Assembly (NCBI GenBank): GCA_963966765.1
Contig: CAXAAR010000040.1
Coordinates: forward strand, 1-18,473
DNA from: Aequoribacter sp003520285
GTDB lineage: Bacteria > Pseudomonadota > Gammaproteobacteria > Pseudomonadales > Halieaceae
Length of the DNA stretch: 18,473 nucleotides
Direction of reading: 5' to 3'
The notes beneath the pieces are model-generated. The model saw nothing but the letters and a program-made list of their open reading frames with translations, did not search any database and was not told the origin of the DNA. Within the stretch, counting starts at the first letter, position 1. Each line of letters starts with the position of its first letter. This document shows, piece by piece, positions 7,621 through 15,224 of this stretch. Made by a program: the position numbers and the translations under genes.

Positions 7621-8805
7621 CTAGTCCGTTGGACCCACTAAACGAACATTGATGACGCCCTCGAGGGCACGAAGTACGTCGAGGGTATCGTCCGACGGGC
7701 AGGTTTCCATATCAATCAGGTTATAGGCCAACTCACCGCGGCTCTTATTGAGCATGTCGGCGACATTAATGTCAGCATCCGCCAATACCGCGAGCACGCT
7801 ACCTAGAATTTTCGGCACATTAATATTGGTCACAGCGATTCGACAGCCCGGCGTGCGCTCAAGGTAAACAGACGGGAAATTAACAGAGTTTTTAATGTTC
7901 CCGTTCTCTAAAAAATCTTTGATCTGATCCGCAGCCATCACGGCGCAGTTATCCTCTGCTTCGGCTGTCGATGCGCCAATATGCGGCATTAGAATAACAT
8001 CGTCTCTGCCGATTAAGCCGGGAGTTGGAAAATCTGCGATGTAGGTTTTCACTCGTCCTGCATCAAGCGCTTTAATCAGCGCGGGTTCGTGAACAATCTC
8101 TTGGCGCGCAAAATTGAGCAGTGTTGGGCCCTGCTTGCAGTTAGACAACAGTTCATCATTCACAAGATCGCGCGTTGAGTCGAGCACGGGAAGATGCAAA
8201 GTAATGAAGTCACTCCGCGCGAATAAAGACGCGAGTGCATCCGCTTTCTCAACTTGGCTACTTAAACGCCACGCTGCTTCTACCGACAGTGCTGGATCGT
8301 AACCGATCACTCGCATACCCAGTTGCAACGCCATGTCAGCCACCAACGAACCGATCGCTCCAAGACCCACTACACCTAGTGTTTTGCCAGCAACCTCGGT
8401 TCCTTTAAAGCGTTTCTTCTCCGCCTCCAACAGCGCGTTCAAAGCCGCCTTATCCTGGTGATCTGTGAGTGTATCGACCCAATTAACACCCGCAATAATG
8501 CCTCGAGATCCTAGTAAGAGTGCCGTAGCGACTAGCTCCTTCACTGCGTTCGCATTGGCACCGGGGGAGTTAAAGACAGGAATGCCACGCCTCGAGCAGA
8601 TATCAACTGGAATATTATTGGTACCTGCCCCTGCTCGACCGATCGCAAGTACGGAAGACGCGATATCATCTTCCTGAAGCTTGTAGCTGCGCAGTAGAAT
8701 TGCGTCTGGCGCAGTGAACTCACTGGCGACTTCGTACTCGGGTCGAGGAAGTCGATCTAAACCTTTCACTGAGATGGCGTTTTTTGTTAATACCTTATAG
8801 GGCAT
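7621..8805 (-). CDS. serA: D-3-phosphoglycerate dehydrogenase with C-terminal ACT domain
   Basis: The enzyme oxidises 3-phosphoglycerate to 3-phosphohydroxypyruvate with NAD+, the first step of serine synthesis. Its 394 residues place it in the shorter ACT-bearing subclass, distinct from the E. coli type. The substrate domain begins YKVLTKNAISVKGLDRL. The Rossmann motif GVVGLGAIGS is at residues 144-153, the NAD-site aspartate follows in VIGYDP (166-171), the catalytic Arg is in LNFARQE (Arg234) and the catalytic His in MPHIGAST (His275). The ACT domain spans roughly residues 320-394 and suggests feedback control, probably by serine. Where E. coli SerA has its catalytic Glu (FPTEP) this protein reads FPTPG. 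The ATG has AAGGAACAGG upstream. It follows ppiD by 65 nt and precedes DUF1285 by 6 nt, so an operon is likely. A related 2-hydroxyacid dehydrogenase is the alternative. Confidence 0.88.
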   Translation of the reverse strand: MPYKVLTKNAISVKGLDRLPRPEYEVASEFTAPDAILLRSYKLQEDDIASSVLAIGRAGAGTNNIPVDICSRRGIPVFNSPGANANAVKELVATALLLGSRGIIAGVNWVDTLTDHQDKAALNALLEAEKKRFKGTEVAGKTLGVVGLGAIGSLVADMALQLGMRVIGYDPALSVEAAWRLSSQVEKADALASLFARSDFITLHLPVLDSTRDLVNDELLSNCKQGPTLLNFARQEIVHEPALIKALDAGRVKTYIADFPTPGLIGRDDVILMPHIGASTAEAEDNCAVMAADQIKDFLENGNIKNSVNFPSVYLERTPGCRIAVTNINVPKILGSVLAVLADADINVADMLNKSRGELAYNLIDMETCPSDDTLDVLRALEGVINVRLVGPTD

Positions 8806-8870
8806 AAAAGCCTGTTCCTTGTTGCTGAAAGTTATGACTCAAAATTGTTGGTGCGACTCAATAGCAGCGA

Positions 8871-10748
8871 TCATTGATAAACCTGAATCTCAGCCTCTGC
8901 CTCCAGTGTCGCTGCGACAGCGCCTTGCGCAATCCGTTGTAATAGGCGACGCTGCGCTTGTTGCGAACGCTCTAAGGTTGTCGCACCCAAGCGCTCTTCA
9001 GAGCCCGCCTTCACGCGGAACAACTGGAACAAAACGGCGTCACCATTCGCCAGCAATTCATAGCGAGCCAGTGGCAAGTCGTTTGCGGGTGCGCTAAATA
9101 CCGCACCTACCCAATCGCGGTCCATTTCGCCGCTTTGACGGTTAGCATCAATCACCACCTGCCACTCAAGGCCCTCTCGTTGCGCCAAAGACTCGAGGTC
9201 GACACCCTGAGAGAGCTCTGCCGCTAATCTGTCAGCCAATTGTGCTAAGGCATCGAGCTCCGCTTGGTACTGCAGAGTCGCCTGAATATCCTCTCGCACT
9301 GCATCGAGTTCAAGTGCAGCCGGCGGAAAGTGCTCGGTCACTCGCAAAGCTACAAACTCGTCTTCAGAGATCTCAAGGACATCACTATTGTAGCCATCCA
9401 CCACTAGCGCCTCGGAGAAAACCGCATTCATTACCGCTTCATTTGCAAAAACACCCTGTTGCTCGGTGCGCGATAGCTTTTCGGCGCTCAACACCGTTAA
9501 ACCGAGCTCTGCAGCAGGATCAGACAAGTTGGGAGCGGTGTAGGCTAAGTCTCGCAGGCGTTCAACCTGCGACACCAATCGACGCCGTGCGTCGCTCTCA
9601 GCTAACGCGACCTCGAGTTGCCCACGCATTTCCTCAAAACTAGGCGGCTCCTCTGAGCGGCGATCAGTGACCAGTAAAAAATGAGTGCCCGCGTCTGTCA
9701 CAACGGGCCCCGAGATTTCGTTAAGCTCGAGTGAAGCGATTGCGTCTTCCATCGGCTGGGGGAACAATTCACCGTTGGTATAGCCAAGATCCCCGCCATC
9801 TGAACTTGAGCCAATATCGTCTGACTGAGCTAGAGCAACATCAGCAAAGCTCTCGCCACTATTGAGCGAGCTCGCTACACGCTCGACTCTTGACGCGTAT
9901 TCTTCACTGGATTCATCGTCGGCCTGAATCAATAACACGTGTGAGACTCGAGTTTCACTCTCATAGGCATAGTCGTTTATTTCAAGCTCATACGCCGCCC
10001 GCAGGTCGCCTTCATCCACAGGCTCAAAATAATCGTCGGATTTGAGATGCAGATAATTCACAGAAACCCGCTCTTTAGAGGTAAAAGCATCCGCGTTCGC
10101 CTCAAAATACTGAACAATGTCAGACTCACTCACCACCACCTGATCAGTCACCTTGCCGCGTGGAATCATGGCATAGCGCACACTGCGCTGCTCGCCGTTA
10201 ACCAGAGCTAGAACGTCACGTTCGAGTGGGGTAGTAAGCTCACTGTCTAGTAAACCAACAGTCAGTTGGCGCACCATCTCATCTGACTTCAGCGCTTCTT
10301 TGAACGAGAGAGGCGTAAACCCGGCCATTGCGAGCGACTGCGTGTAGAGCTCTGGTGAGAACACACCATCGATTTGAAAACTGGGAATCGAGGCCACTAA
10401 TTCACCCAGTAGCTTATCACTCGCAGTGAGACTCCAAGAGGCCGCCCATTGCTGCTGCAAGCGCGTTGCGATGATGCCCTGTAACGCCTGCTGAGTCAGC
10501 TGCTGCTCATCAAACAACTCAGGTCTGAAGTTATCGCCTAACAGCTCTGCCAAGCTCTGCTTCTGTCGAGCTACAGCTTGTTGCACTTCGAAAACACTGA
10601 CTTTCTCGCCGTTGATCTCGGCCACCGAATCATCGCTACCACCCAACAAAATTGATTCGACGCCAAACAGCGCAAAGGATAAAACAATAAGGCCAATTAT
10701 TACTTTAAAAACAGGGCCTTTCGCGCCACTTCTAATGTTTTGTAACAT
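8871..10748 (-). CDS. ppiD: Peptidyl-prolyl cis-trans isomerase D, membrane-anchored periplasmic chaperone
   Basis: PpiD is held in the inner membrane near the Sec translocon and helps fold secreted proteins on the periplasmic side. The 625-residue length is normal. A short positively charged start (MLQNIRSGAKG) leads into one membrane segment at about residues 14-36. A SurA-N-like chaperone region follows (about 37-190), with AEINGEKVSVFEVQQAV as its start. A single parvulin domain lies at about 266-364, with TRVSHVLLIQ, GESFADVALAQSDD, GGDLGYTNGELFP and GTHFLLVTDRR. Many PpiD parvulin domains lack isomerase activity, so it may act purely as a chaperone. Position directly downstream of hupB in the clp-lon-hup cluster matches gammaproteobacterial ppiD. 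A strong terminator lies just before it, implying its own promoter or read-through. Confidence 0.95.
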   Translation of the reverse strand: MLQNIRSGAKGPVFKVIIGLIVLSFALFGVESILLGGSDDSVAEINGEKVSVFEVQQAVARQKQSLAELLGDNFRPELFDEQQLTQQALQGIIATRLQQQWAASWSLTASDKLLGELVASIPSFQIDGVFSPELYTQSLAMAGFTPLSFKEALKSDEMVRQLTVGLLDSELTTPLERDVLALVNGEQRSVRYAMIPRGKVTDQVVVSESDIVQYFEANADAFTSKERVSVNYLHLKSDDYFEPVDEGDLRAAYELEINDYAYESETRVSHVLLIQADDESSEEYASRVERVASSLNSGESFADVALAQSDDIGSSSDGGDLGYTNGELFPQPMEDAIASLELNEISGPVVTDAGTHFLLVTDRRSEEPPSFEEMRGQLEVALAESDARRRLVSQVERLRDLAYTAPNLSDPAAELGLTVLSAEKLSRTEQQGVFANEAVMNAVFSEALVVDGYNSDVLEISEDEFVALRVTEHFPPAALELDAVREDIQATLQYQAELDALAQLADRLAAELSQGVDLESLAQREGLEWQVVIDANRQSGEMDRDWVGAVFSAPANDLPLARYELLANGDAVLFQLFRVKAGSEERLGATTLERSQQAQRRLLQRIAQGAVAATLEAEAEIQVYQ

Positions 10749-10769
10749 GATTTCTCGAGTCCGTTATAC

Positions 10770-10795
10770 AAAAAAAGCGCACTTGCAAGTGCGCT
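10770..10795 (-). terminator. Rho-independent terminator of hupB
   Basis: A perfect 7-bp GC-rich stem AGCGCAC/GTGCGCT (10776-10782 and 10789-10795, loop TTGCAA) is extended as a full 20-base palindrome. On the minus strand it is followed by a T-run (plus-strand A at 10770-10776). It also has CTCTTTT on the plus-strand side, but there is no plus-strand gene to end here. It lies only 22 nt before the ppiD ATG. Confidence 0.88.
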
Positions 10796-10817
10796 CTTTT
10801 ACGGTGCCTTGCAAGCC

Positions 10818-10859
10818 GGTATCGGCTCTATGCCGGGGGCGTAAGGATACCAAGCTTAC
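10818..10859 (-). other. Structured hupB 3' untranslated region
   Basis: Between the hupB stop and its terminator the RNA can form nested hairpins. GGTATC (10818-10823) pairs with GATACC (10846-10851), and GTAAG (10841-10845) could alternatively pair with CTTAC (10855-10859). No coding sequence is seen here. It may protect the very abundant hupB mRNA; that is inference. Confidence 0.4.
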
Positions 10860-10870
10860 CGGGAGTCTTA

Positions 10871-11146
10871 CTAGCTATTTACTGCATCTTTAAGGGCTTT
10901 ACCTGCTTTGAAGCTAGGTACATTAGCTGCTGCAATTTGGATCTCAGCACCTGTTTGGGGATTTCGCCCAGTCCGCGCTGCACGCGGCTTCACTTGGAAA
11001 GTACCAAACCCGACGAGAGAGACTTGATCGCCTTTCTTCAATGCGCCTGTTACAGATGATACGACTGCATCTAATGCACGACCCGCAGATGCTTTTGAGA
11101 TATCTGCCGACGCTGCAATGGCGTCTATTAATTCACTTTTATTCAC
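10871..11146 (-). CDS. hupB: DNA-binding protein HU, beta type
   Basis: HU is a small nucleoid protein that binds and bends DNA without strong sequence preference. The 91-residue length and sequence match HupB throughout: MNKSELIDAIAASADISKA at the start, then VTGALKKGDQVSLVGFGTF and VKPRAARTGRNPQTGAEI. The PRAARTGRNPQTG stretch (about residues 53-65) is the DNA-binding beta-arm, including the intercalating proline of RNPQTG, and FKAGKALKDAV ends the protein. The start codon is GTG (plus-strand 11144-11146), with a good AAGGGGA ribosome binding site, and this start gives the canonical MNKS N-terminus. It sits between lon and ppiD, as in E. coli, where hupB has its own promoters. A strong terminator follows. 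Confusion with HU-alpha is possible but the lon-hupB-ppiD context decides for beta. Confidence 0.96.
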   Translation of the reverse strand: MNKSELIDAIAASADISKASAGRALDAVVSSVTGALKKGDQVSLVGFGTFQVKPRAARTGRNPQTGAEIQIAAANVPSFKAGKALKDAVNS

Positions 11147-11361
11147 GCTGTTCCCCTTATGGATAGATTCTTTTGTACGGACTCACGTCCGGCGTCGTCA
11201 ACGCTAGCCTGTAGTCTGAGACAGAACAATCGGCATTGCGATATACTGCTTTTGGCGTTTGCAAAACCGGCTTAAAGACCCAAATCTCGGCAGTTTTAAG
11301 CCCTTGCACGCCAACATCTCGACTGTATAACACAGAGCCGAGCTTGGTCAACAAAGTTCTG
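11147..11361 (-). promoter_or_regulatory. lon-hupB intergenic region with two candidate hupB promoters
   Basis: This 215-nt stretch has no supportable gene. Candidate 1 is TTGACC-16-TATACA (plus-strand 11346-11351 and 11324-11329), starting just after the lon stop. Candidate 2 is TTGACG-18-TACAAA (11196-11201 and 11172-11177), close to hupB, with a perfect CGGAC/GTCCG hairpin inside its spacer (11178-11191). Between them lies the perfect 8-bp inverted repeat GGCTTAAA/TTTAAGCC (11269-11276 and 11295-11302), which may be a weak lon terminator or an operator. hupB in E. coli also has several promoters, which fits, but each box here is only a candidate. Confidence 0.45.
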
Positions 11362-13773
11362 CTAATGAGGCTTAATCCGCTCCTCACCAACACTGCGATC
11401 ATCTTTATTCTGCTGAGCAATAGAGTCCAGAAATGCCTCATCAGTGAGCGGCTCGGGATTCCGTTCGAGGGCAATATTGAGAACCTCATCGACCCACTTC
11501 ACGCAATGAATTTTCAGCGCACCTTTGATGTTGTCCGGCACTTCCTGCAGATTTCGTTCGTTCTCAGATGGAATGATCACTGTTTTAATGCCACCTCGAC
11601 GAGCGGCAAGTAGTTTCTCTTTCAGCCCGCCTATCGGGAGCACTTCACCTCGCAAGGTGATCTCGCCAGTCATCGCAACATCGGATCGCACCGGTATGCC
11701 CGTTGCAACCGACACCAAGGCCGTGCACATTGCGACACCCGCACTAGGGCCGTCTTTCGGGGTCGCACCCTCGGGAACGTGAATGTGCAAATCGTGCTTG
11801 TCGTAATAGGTTGCTGGAATTCCTAAACCTTGGGCCCGACTCCTTACGACCGTGGTGGCCGCTGCAATAGACTCTTGCATGACATCGCCTAAAGACCCTG
11901 TCTTGATGTGACGCCCTTTGCCGGGTACAGCCATCGCCTCGATCGTAAGTAACTCGCCTCCCACAGAGGTCCATGCCAAGCCAGTCACTTGGCCAATCTT
12001 ATTCTTCTCGTCTGCGACACCAAAATTATACTTTCGAACCCCCAGCAACTCGTTAAGATCCTCTGGGCCTATATCTCGGCTACCTTGTCGCTCGCCCAAC
12101 GCCAGCGATTTGACGACCTTGCGAGCCAGTTTGGCAAGCTCTCTCTCGAGCGAGCGCACACCTGCTTCTCTGGTGTAGTATCGGATGACATCCAACAACG
12201 CCGCCTCAGAAACAGACAGTTCGCCTGCTTTTAGCCCGTTCACTTTGAGTTGCTTGGGCAGGAGATAGCGAGTGGCAATGTTCAGTTTTTCGTCTTCGGT
12301 ATAACCGGGGATTCGAATGACTTCCATACGATCCAATAAGGGGCCCGGGATGTTCATGCTGTTCGAAGTACACACAAACATAACATCGGAAAGATCGTAA
12401 TCGACTTCGAGATAGTGATCGTTAAACGCATGGTTTTGCTCTGGATCGAGTACTTCAAGCATTGCCGATGCAGGATCTCCACGATGATCCATGCCCATTT
12501 TGTCGATCTCATCAAGCAAAAACAGAGGATTCTTGACGCCAGCTTTGGCCATCTTCTGTAACAGTTTGCCGGGCATAGATCCGATGTAGGTGCGCCGATG
12601 CCCGCGAATTTCAGCCTCGTCTCTCACTCCACCCAAGGCCATTCGAACAAACTTGCGATTCGTGGCTCTGGCAATAGACTCGCCCAACGACGTCTTACCA
12701 ACACCAGGAGGCCCCACTAAACACAACACAGGACCCTTCACCTTCCGGACCCTCTTTTGAACTGCCAAGTACTCTAGAATGCGATCTTTCACTTCGTCGA
12801 GACCGAAATGATCCGCCTCTAATACGGCTTGTGCACGCTTCAGATCGTGCTTCACTTTGCTGCGCTTAGACCAAGGGACACTGACCATCCAGTCTATGTA
12901 GCCACGGACTACAGAGGCTTCAGCTGACATCGGCGACATCATTTTAAGTTTAGATAACTCAGCATCGACTTTGTTTTTTGCCTCAGTCGGCATATTTGCC
13001 TGCTGCACTTTCTTTACGAGCTCATCCATTTCGTTGGGGACGTCGTCAAGATCACCCAATTCCTTCTGGATCGCCTTCATTTGCTCATTCAGATAGTACT
13101 CGCGCTGCGATTTTTCCATTTGCTTTTTGACGCGGCCTCGAATTCGCTTCTCGACCTGAAACACGCCCAGTTCGGCATCCATCAAACCCATCAGATGTGC
13201 CCCGCGTTGGCCGACATCTGCAAACTCTAACAGCGCTTGCTTCTCTTCTATCGAGACCGAAATATGTGCTGCCATGGTGTCGAGTAGACGACCTACGTCT
13301 TCTATGCCACTCAGAGACGACAATACTTCGGCGGGCACTTTCTTGCTGGTGGTTACATATTTTTCGAACAGTTCAGACGCTGCTTTGTGAAGGGCATCTG
13401 CCTCTACGTCCGAGATCTCCTCTGCATCCACTTCTCTGCAAGTTGCCATCGAAAAACCCAATGACTCATCGATTCGACTCACTGCCGCACGGTAATCCCC
13501 TTCGACCAACACTTTAATGGTGCCATCGGGGAGTTTAAGCAACTGCAGAATGCTCGCGACCGTGCCTGTAGTGAACAGATCACTTTCGCCGGGATCGTCG
13601 TTATTGGAATCGCGCTGTGCCACCAGCAGTACCTGCTTGCCATGATTCATTGCGTATTCAAGGGCTTCGATCGATTTTTCGCGACCGACAAAGAGCGGCA
13701 AGACCATGTGGGGATAAACCACCACGTCTCTCAGAGGTAATAAAGGGAATACCGTGACTGAATCAGTAGTCAT
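11362..13773 (-). CDS. lon: ATP-dependent protease Lon
   Basis: Lon is a cytoplasmic homohexameric AAA+ serine protease that degrades misfolded and short-lived regulatory proteins. From the ATG at 13773 it has 803 residues, close to the usual length. The N-terminal substrate domain begins VFPLLPLRDVVVYPHMVLPL. A coiled-coil linker around residues 205-245 includes REYYLNEQMKAIQKELG. The AAA+ module has Walker A GPPGVGKT (354-361) and Walker B LFLLDEID (417-424). The protease domain has catalytic Ser677 in DGPSAG and Lys720 in GGLKEK. A TTG seven codons upstream is in frame but has no ribosome binding site, whereas GGAG lies 7 nt before the chosen ATG. It is between clpX and hupB, as in E. coli, with a sigma-32-like promoter just upstream. 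Confidence 0.97.
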   Translation of the reverse strand: MTTDSVTVFPLLPLRDVVVYPHMVLPLFVGREKSIEALEYAMNHGKQVLLVAQRDSNNDDPGESDLFTTGTVASILQLLKLPDGTIKVLVEGDYRAAVSRIDESLGFSMATCREVDAEEISDVEADALHKAASELFEKYVTTSKKVPAEVLSSLSGIEDVGRLLDTMAAHISVSIEEKQALLEFADVGQRGAHLMGLMDAELGVFQVEKRIRGRVKKQMEKSQREYYLNEQMKAIQKELGDLDDVPNEMDELVKKVQQANMPTEAKNKVDAELSKLKMMSPMSAEASVVRGYIDWMVSVPWSKRSKVKHDLKRAQAVLEADHFGLDEVKDRILEYLAVQKRVRKVKGPVLCLVGPPGVGKTSLGESIARATNRKFVRMALGGVRDEAEIRGHRRTYIGSMPGKLLQKMAKAGVKNPLFLLDEIDKMGMDHRGDPASAMLEVLDPEQNHAFNDHYLEVDYDLSDVMFVCTSNSMNIPGPLLDRMEVIRIPGYTEDEKLNIATRYLLPKQLKVNGLKAGELSVSEAALLDVIRYYTREAGVRSLERELAKLARKVVKSLALGERQGSRDIGPEDLNELLGVRKYNFGVADEKNKIGQVTGLAWTSVGGELLTIEAMAVPGKGRHIKTGSLGDVMQESIAAATTVVRSRAQGLGIPATYYDKHDLHIHVPEGATPKDGPSAGVAMCTALVSVATGIPVRSDVAMTGEITLRGEVLPIGGLKEKLLAARRGGIKTVIIPSENERNLQEVPDNIKGALKIHCVKWVDEVLNIALERNPEPLTDEAFLDSIAQQNKDDRSVGEERIKPH

Positions 13774-13780
13774 ACTCGCG

Positions 13781-13784
13781 CTCC
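13781..13784 (-). promoter_or_regulatory. Ribosome binding site fixing the lon start
   Basis: GGAG on the minus strand, 7 nt before the ATG at 13773. The upstream TTG (13792-13794) has no comparable site, so the shorter reading is preferred. Confidence 0.8.
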
Positions 13785-13806
13785 AAATTGCCAAATCTCG
13801 ACTATG

Positions 13807-13837
13807 AGATGGGGTCTGCGGCCCAAAATTGCAAGGG
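13807..13837 (-). promoter_or_regulatory. Sigma-32 (heat-shock) type promoter for lon
   Basis: The minus strand reads CCCTTGCAA (plus-strand 13829-13837), a 14-nt spacer and CCCCATCT (13807-13814). The known RpoH consensus is CCCTTGAA with 13-15 nt to CCCCATNT, so both boxes and the spacing fit well. It lies directly between the clpX stop and the lon ribosome binding site, and lon has a sigma-32 promoter in E. coli. Confidence 0.75.
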
Positions 13838-13842
13838 CCGCA
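13817..13842 (-). other. Hairpin after clpX, overlapping the lon promoter
   Basis: A perfect 8-bp stem TGCGGCCC/GGGCCGCA (13817-13824 and 13835-13842) with a 10-nt loop begins 3 nt after the clpX stop codon. There is no T-run, so read-through into lon is expected. It shares bases with the -35 box and spacer of the heat-shock promoter. Confidence 0.6.
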
Positions 13843-13845
13843 CTA

Positions 13846-15138
13846 TTAATCGTCAGCAGCGCCAACTCTTTGAGCGGGTTCGTTGTTTTGATATACCAGA
13901 AGCGGCTCAGACTCGCCGTTGATCACAGACTCATCAACGACAACCTTAACAACGTCTTCTCGCGAAGGAATACTGTACATAGAATCGAGTAGCACGCCTT
14001 CAAGAATAGACCGGAGTCCACGCGCGCCCGTTTTTCGGTCCATCGCTTTACGAGCGATCGCCTCTAACCCATCTTCGCGGAAATCGATCTCGACGCCTTC
14101 CATCTCAAATAAGCGCTTATACTGCTTTGTCAGGGCATTCTTGGGCTCTGTCAGAATTTGCACCAGCGCTTGAACATCGAGCTCTTCGAGCGTTGCAATG
14201 ACAGGAAGCCTTCCAACGAACTCTGGAATCAATCCGTACTGCACTAAATCATCGGGCTCTAGGTCGTGAAGCATTTCACCGAAATCTTTCTTCTGCGCTT
14301 TGCCTTTCACTTCAGCATTAAACCCGATACCACCCTTGTCGGACCGATTACTGATCACTTTATCGAGGCCTGAAAATGCGCCGCCACAAATGAACAAAAT
14401 ATTGGAGGTATCGACCTGCAAAAACTCTTGCTGAGGGTGTTTACGGCCGCCTTGAGGTGGCACCGAGGCGACTGTGCCTTCAATCAGCTTTAGGAGAGCC
14501 TGTTGAACGCCTTCACCAGATACATCACGAGTAATCGATGGGTTATCTGACTTGCGGCTGATTTTATCGATCTCATCGATAAAGACAATACCGACCTGCG
14601 CTTTTTCTACGTCGTAATCGCATTTTTGAAGCAACTTTTGGATGATGTTCTCGACATCTTCGCCCACATAACCAGCTTCGGTTAGAGTGGTCGCATCAGC
14701 AATTGTGAAAGGCACGTCTAACAAGCGCGCCAGGGTCTCTGCAAGCAAGGTTTTACCACTTCCCGTAGGACCCACCAACAAGATGTTACTTTTACCCAGT
14801 TCGACCGCTTCACCACCCGCCTGTCCATGCCGCAGACGCTTATAGTGGTTATAAACCGCTACTGACAGTACTTTTTTGGCACGCTGCTGCCCAATCACGT
14901 ACTCATCAAGAATTGCATTGATCTCGACCGGAACCGGCAAATGATCACTGCTTTCGGCGTTGACGGAGTCTTGAATTTCTTCACGGATAATATCGTTGCA
15001 CAGATCCACGCATTCGTCGCAGATAAAGACAGAAGGGCCGGCAATCAGTTTCCGCACTTCATGCTGGCTCTTTCCACAGAAAGAGCAGTAAAGTAATTTG
15101 CCGTTGTCGTCTTTCGAGGGCATTTTATCGTCCGCCAT
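13846..15138 (-). CDS. clpX: ATP-dependent Clp protease ATP-binding subunit ClpX
   Basis: ClpX is the AAA+ unfoldase that recognises tagged substrates and feeds them to ClpP. It has 430 residues, the usual length. The N-terminal zinc domain has four cysteines, in LYCSFCGKS (Cys18, Cys21) and FICDECVDLC (Cys40, Cys43). Walker A is GPTGSGKT (about 124-131), the pore loop is GYVGED (about 157-162) and Walker B is IVFIDE (about 185-190). An IGF loop for docking onto ClpP is seen in KGGIGFNAEV (about residue 272), and the sensor-2 motif is GARGLRS. The start chosen gives an N-terminus about two residues longer than in E. coli; its ribosome binding site is weak, so an ATG five codons later remains possible. 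It lies 86 nt after clpP and before lon in the conserved cluster. Confidence 0.97.
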   Translation of the reverse strand: MADDKMPSKDDNGKLLYCSFCGKSQHEVRKLIAGPSVFICDECVDLCNDIIREEIQDSVNAESSDHLPVPVEINAILDEYVIGQQRAKKVLSVAVYNHYKRLRHGQAGGEAVELGKSNILLVGPTGSGKTLLAETLARLLDVPFTIADATTLTEAGYVGEDVENIIQKLLQKCDYDVEKAQVGIVFIDEIDKISRKSDNPSITRDVSGEGVQQALLKLIEGTVASVPPQGGRKHPQQEFLQVDTSNILFICGGAFSGLDKVISNRSDKGGIGFNAEVKGKAQKKDFGEMLHDLEPDDLVQYGLIPEFVGRLPVIATLEELDVQALVQILTEPKNALTKQYKRLFEMEGVEIDFREDGLEAIARKAMDRKTGARGLRSILEGVLLDSMYSIPSREDVVKVVVDESVINGESEPLLVYQNNEPAQRVGAADD

Positions 15139-15152
15139 GGGTCATTGTCTGT

Positions 15153-15223
15153 AGAGTCGTACGATGATGGGTTTGATCTGGTTTTGCAAGTCTAACGCAG
15201 GTTTTGATTGCGAAACCGACTCT
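15153..15223. repeat. Inverted repeat spanning the clpP-clpX gap
   Basis: AGAGTCG (15153-15159) and CGACTCT (15217-15223) are perfect 7-bp inverted copies bracketing 57 nt. They fill nearly the whole gap from the clpP stop to just before the clpX start. Inside are three related GGTTTTG or GGGTTTG motifs. It could close a long mRNA stem between the two genes; no clear promoter is seen. Confidence 0.4.
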
Positions 15224-15224
15224 G

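Noticed and set aside
9242..9643. Plus-strand reading frame of 133 codons inside ppiD
   Set aside because: It is antisense to a well-supported gene, with arginine/proline/glutamine-rich composition typical of a shadow frame.
11157..11489. Reading frames on either strand in the lon-hupB gap
   Set aside because: They overlap the end of lon, have no recognisable protein family and are better explained as regulatory DNA plus lon shadow.
13197..13517. Plus-strand reading frame of 106 codons inside lon
   Set aside because: It is antisense to a conserved gene, with no ribosome binding site or known motif.
13774..13794. A seven-codon longer lon start at TTG
   Set aside because: No ribosome binding site precedes the TTG, while GGAG sits 7 nt before the ATG at 13773, which also matches the usual Lon N-terminus better.
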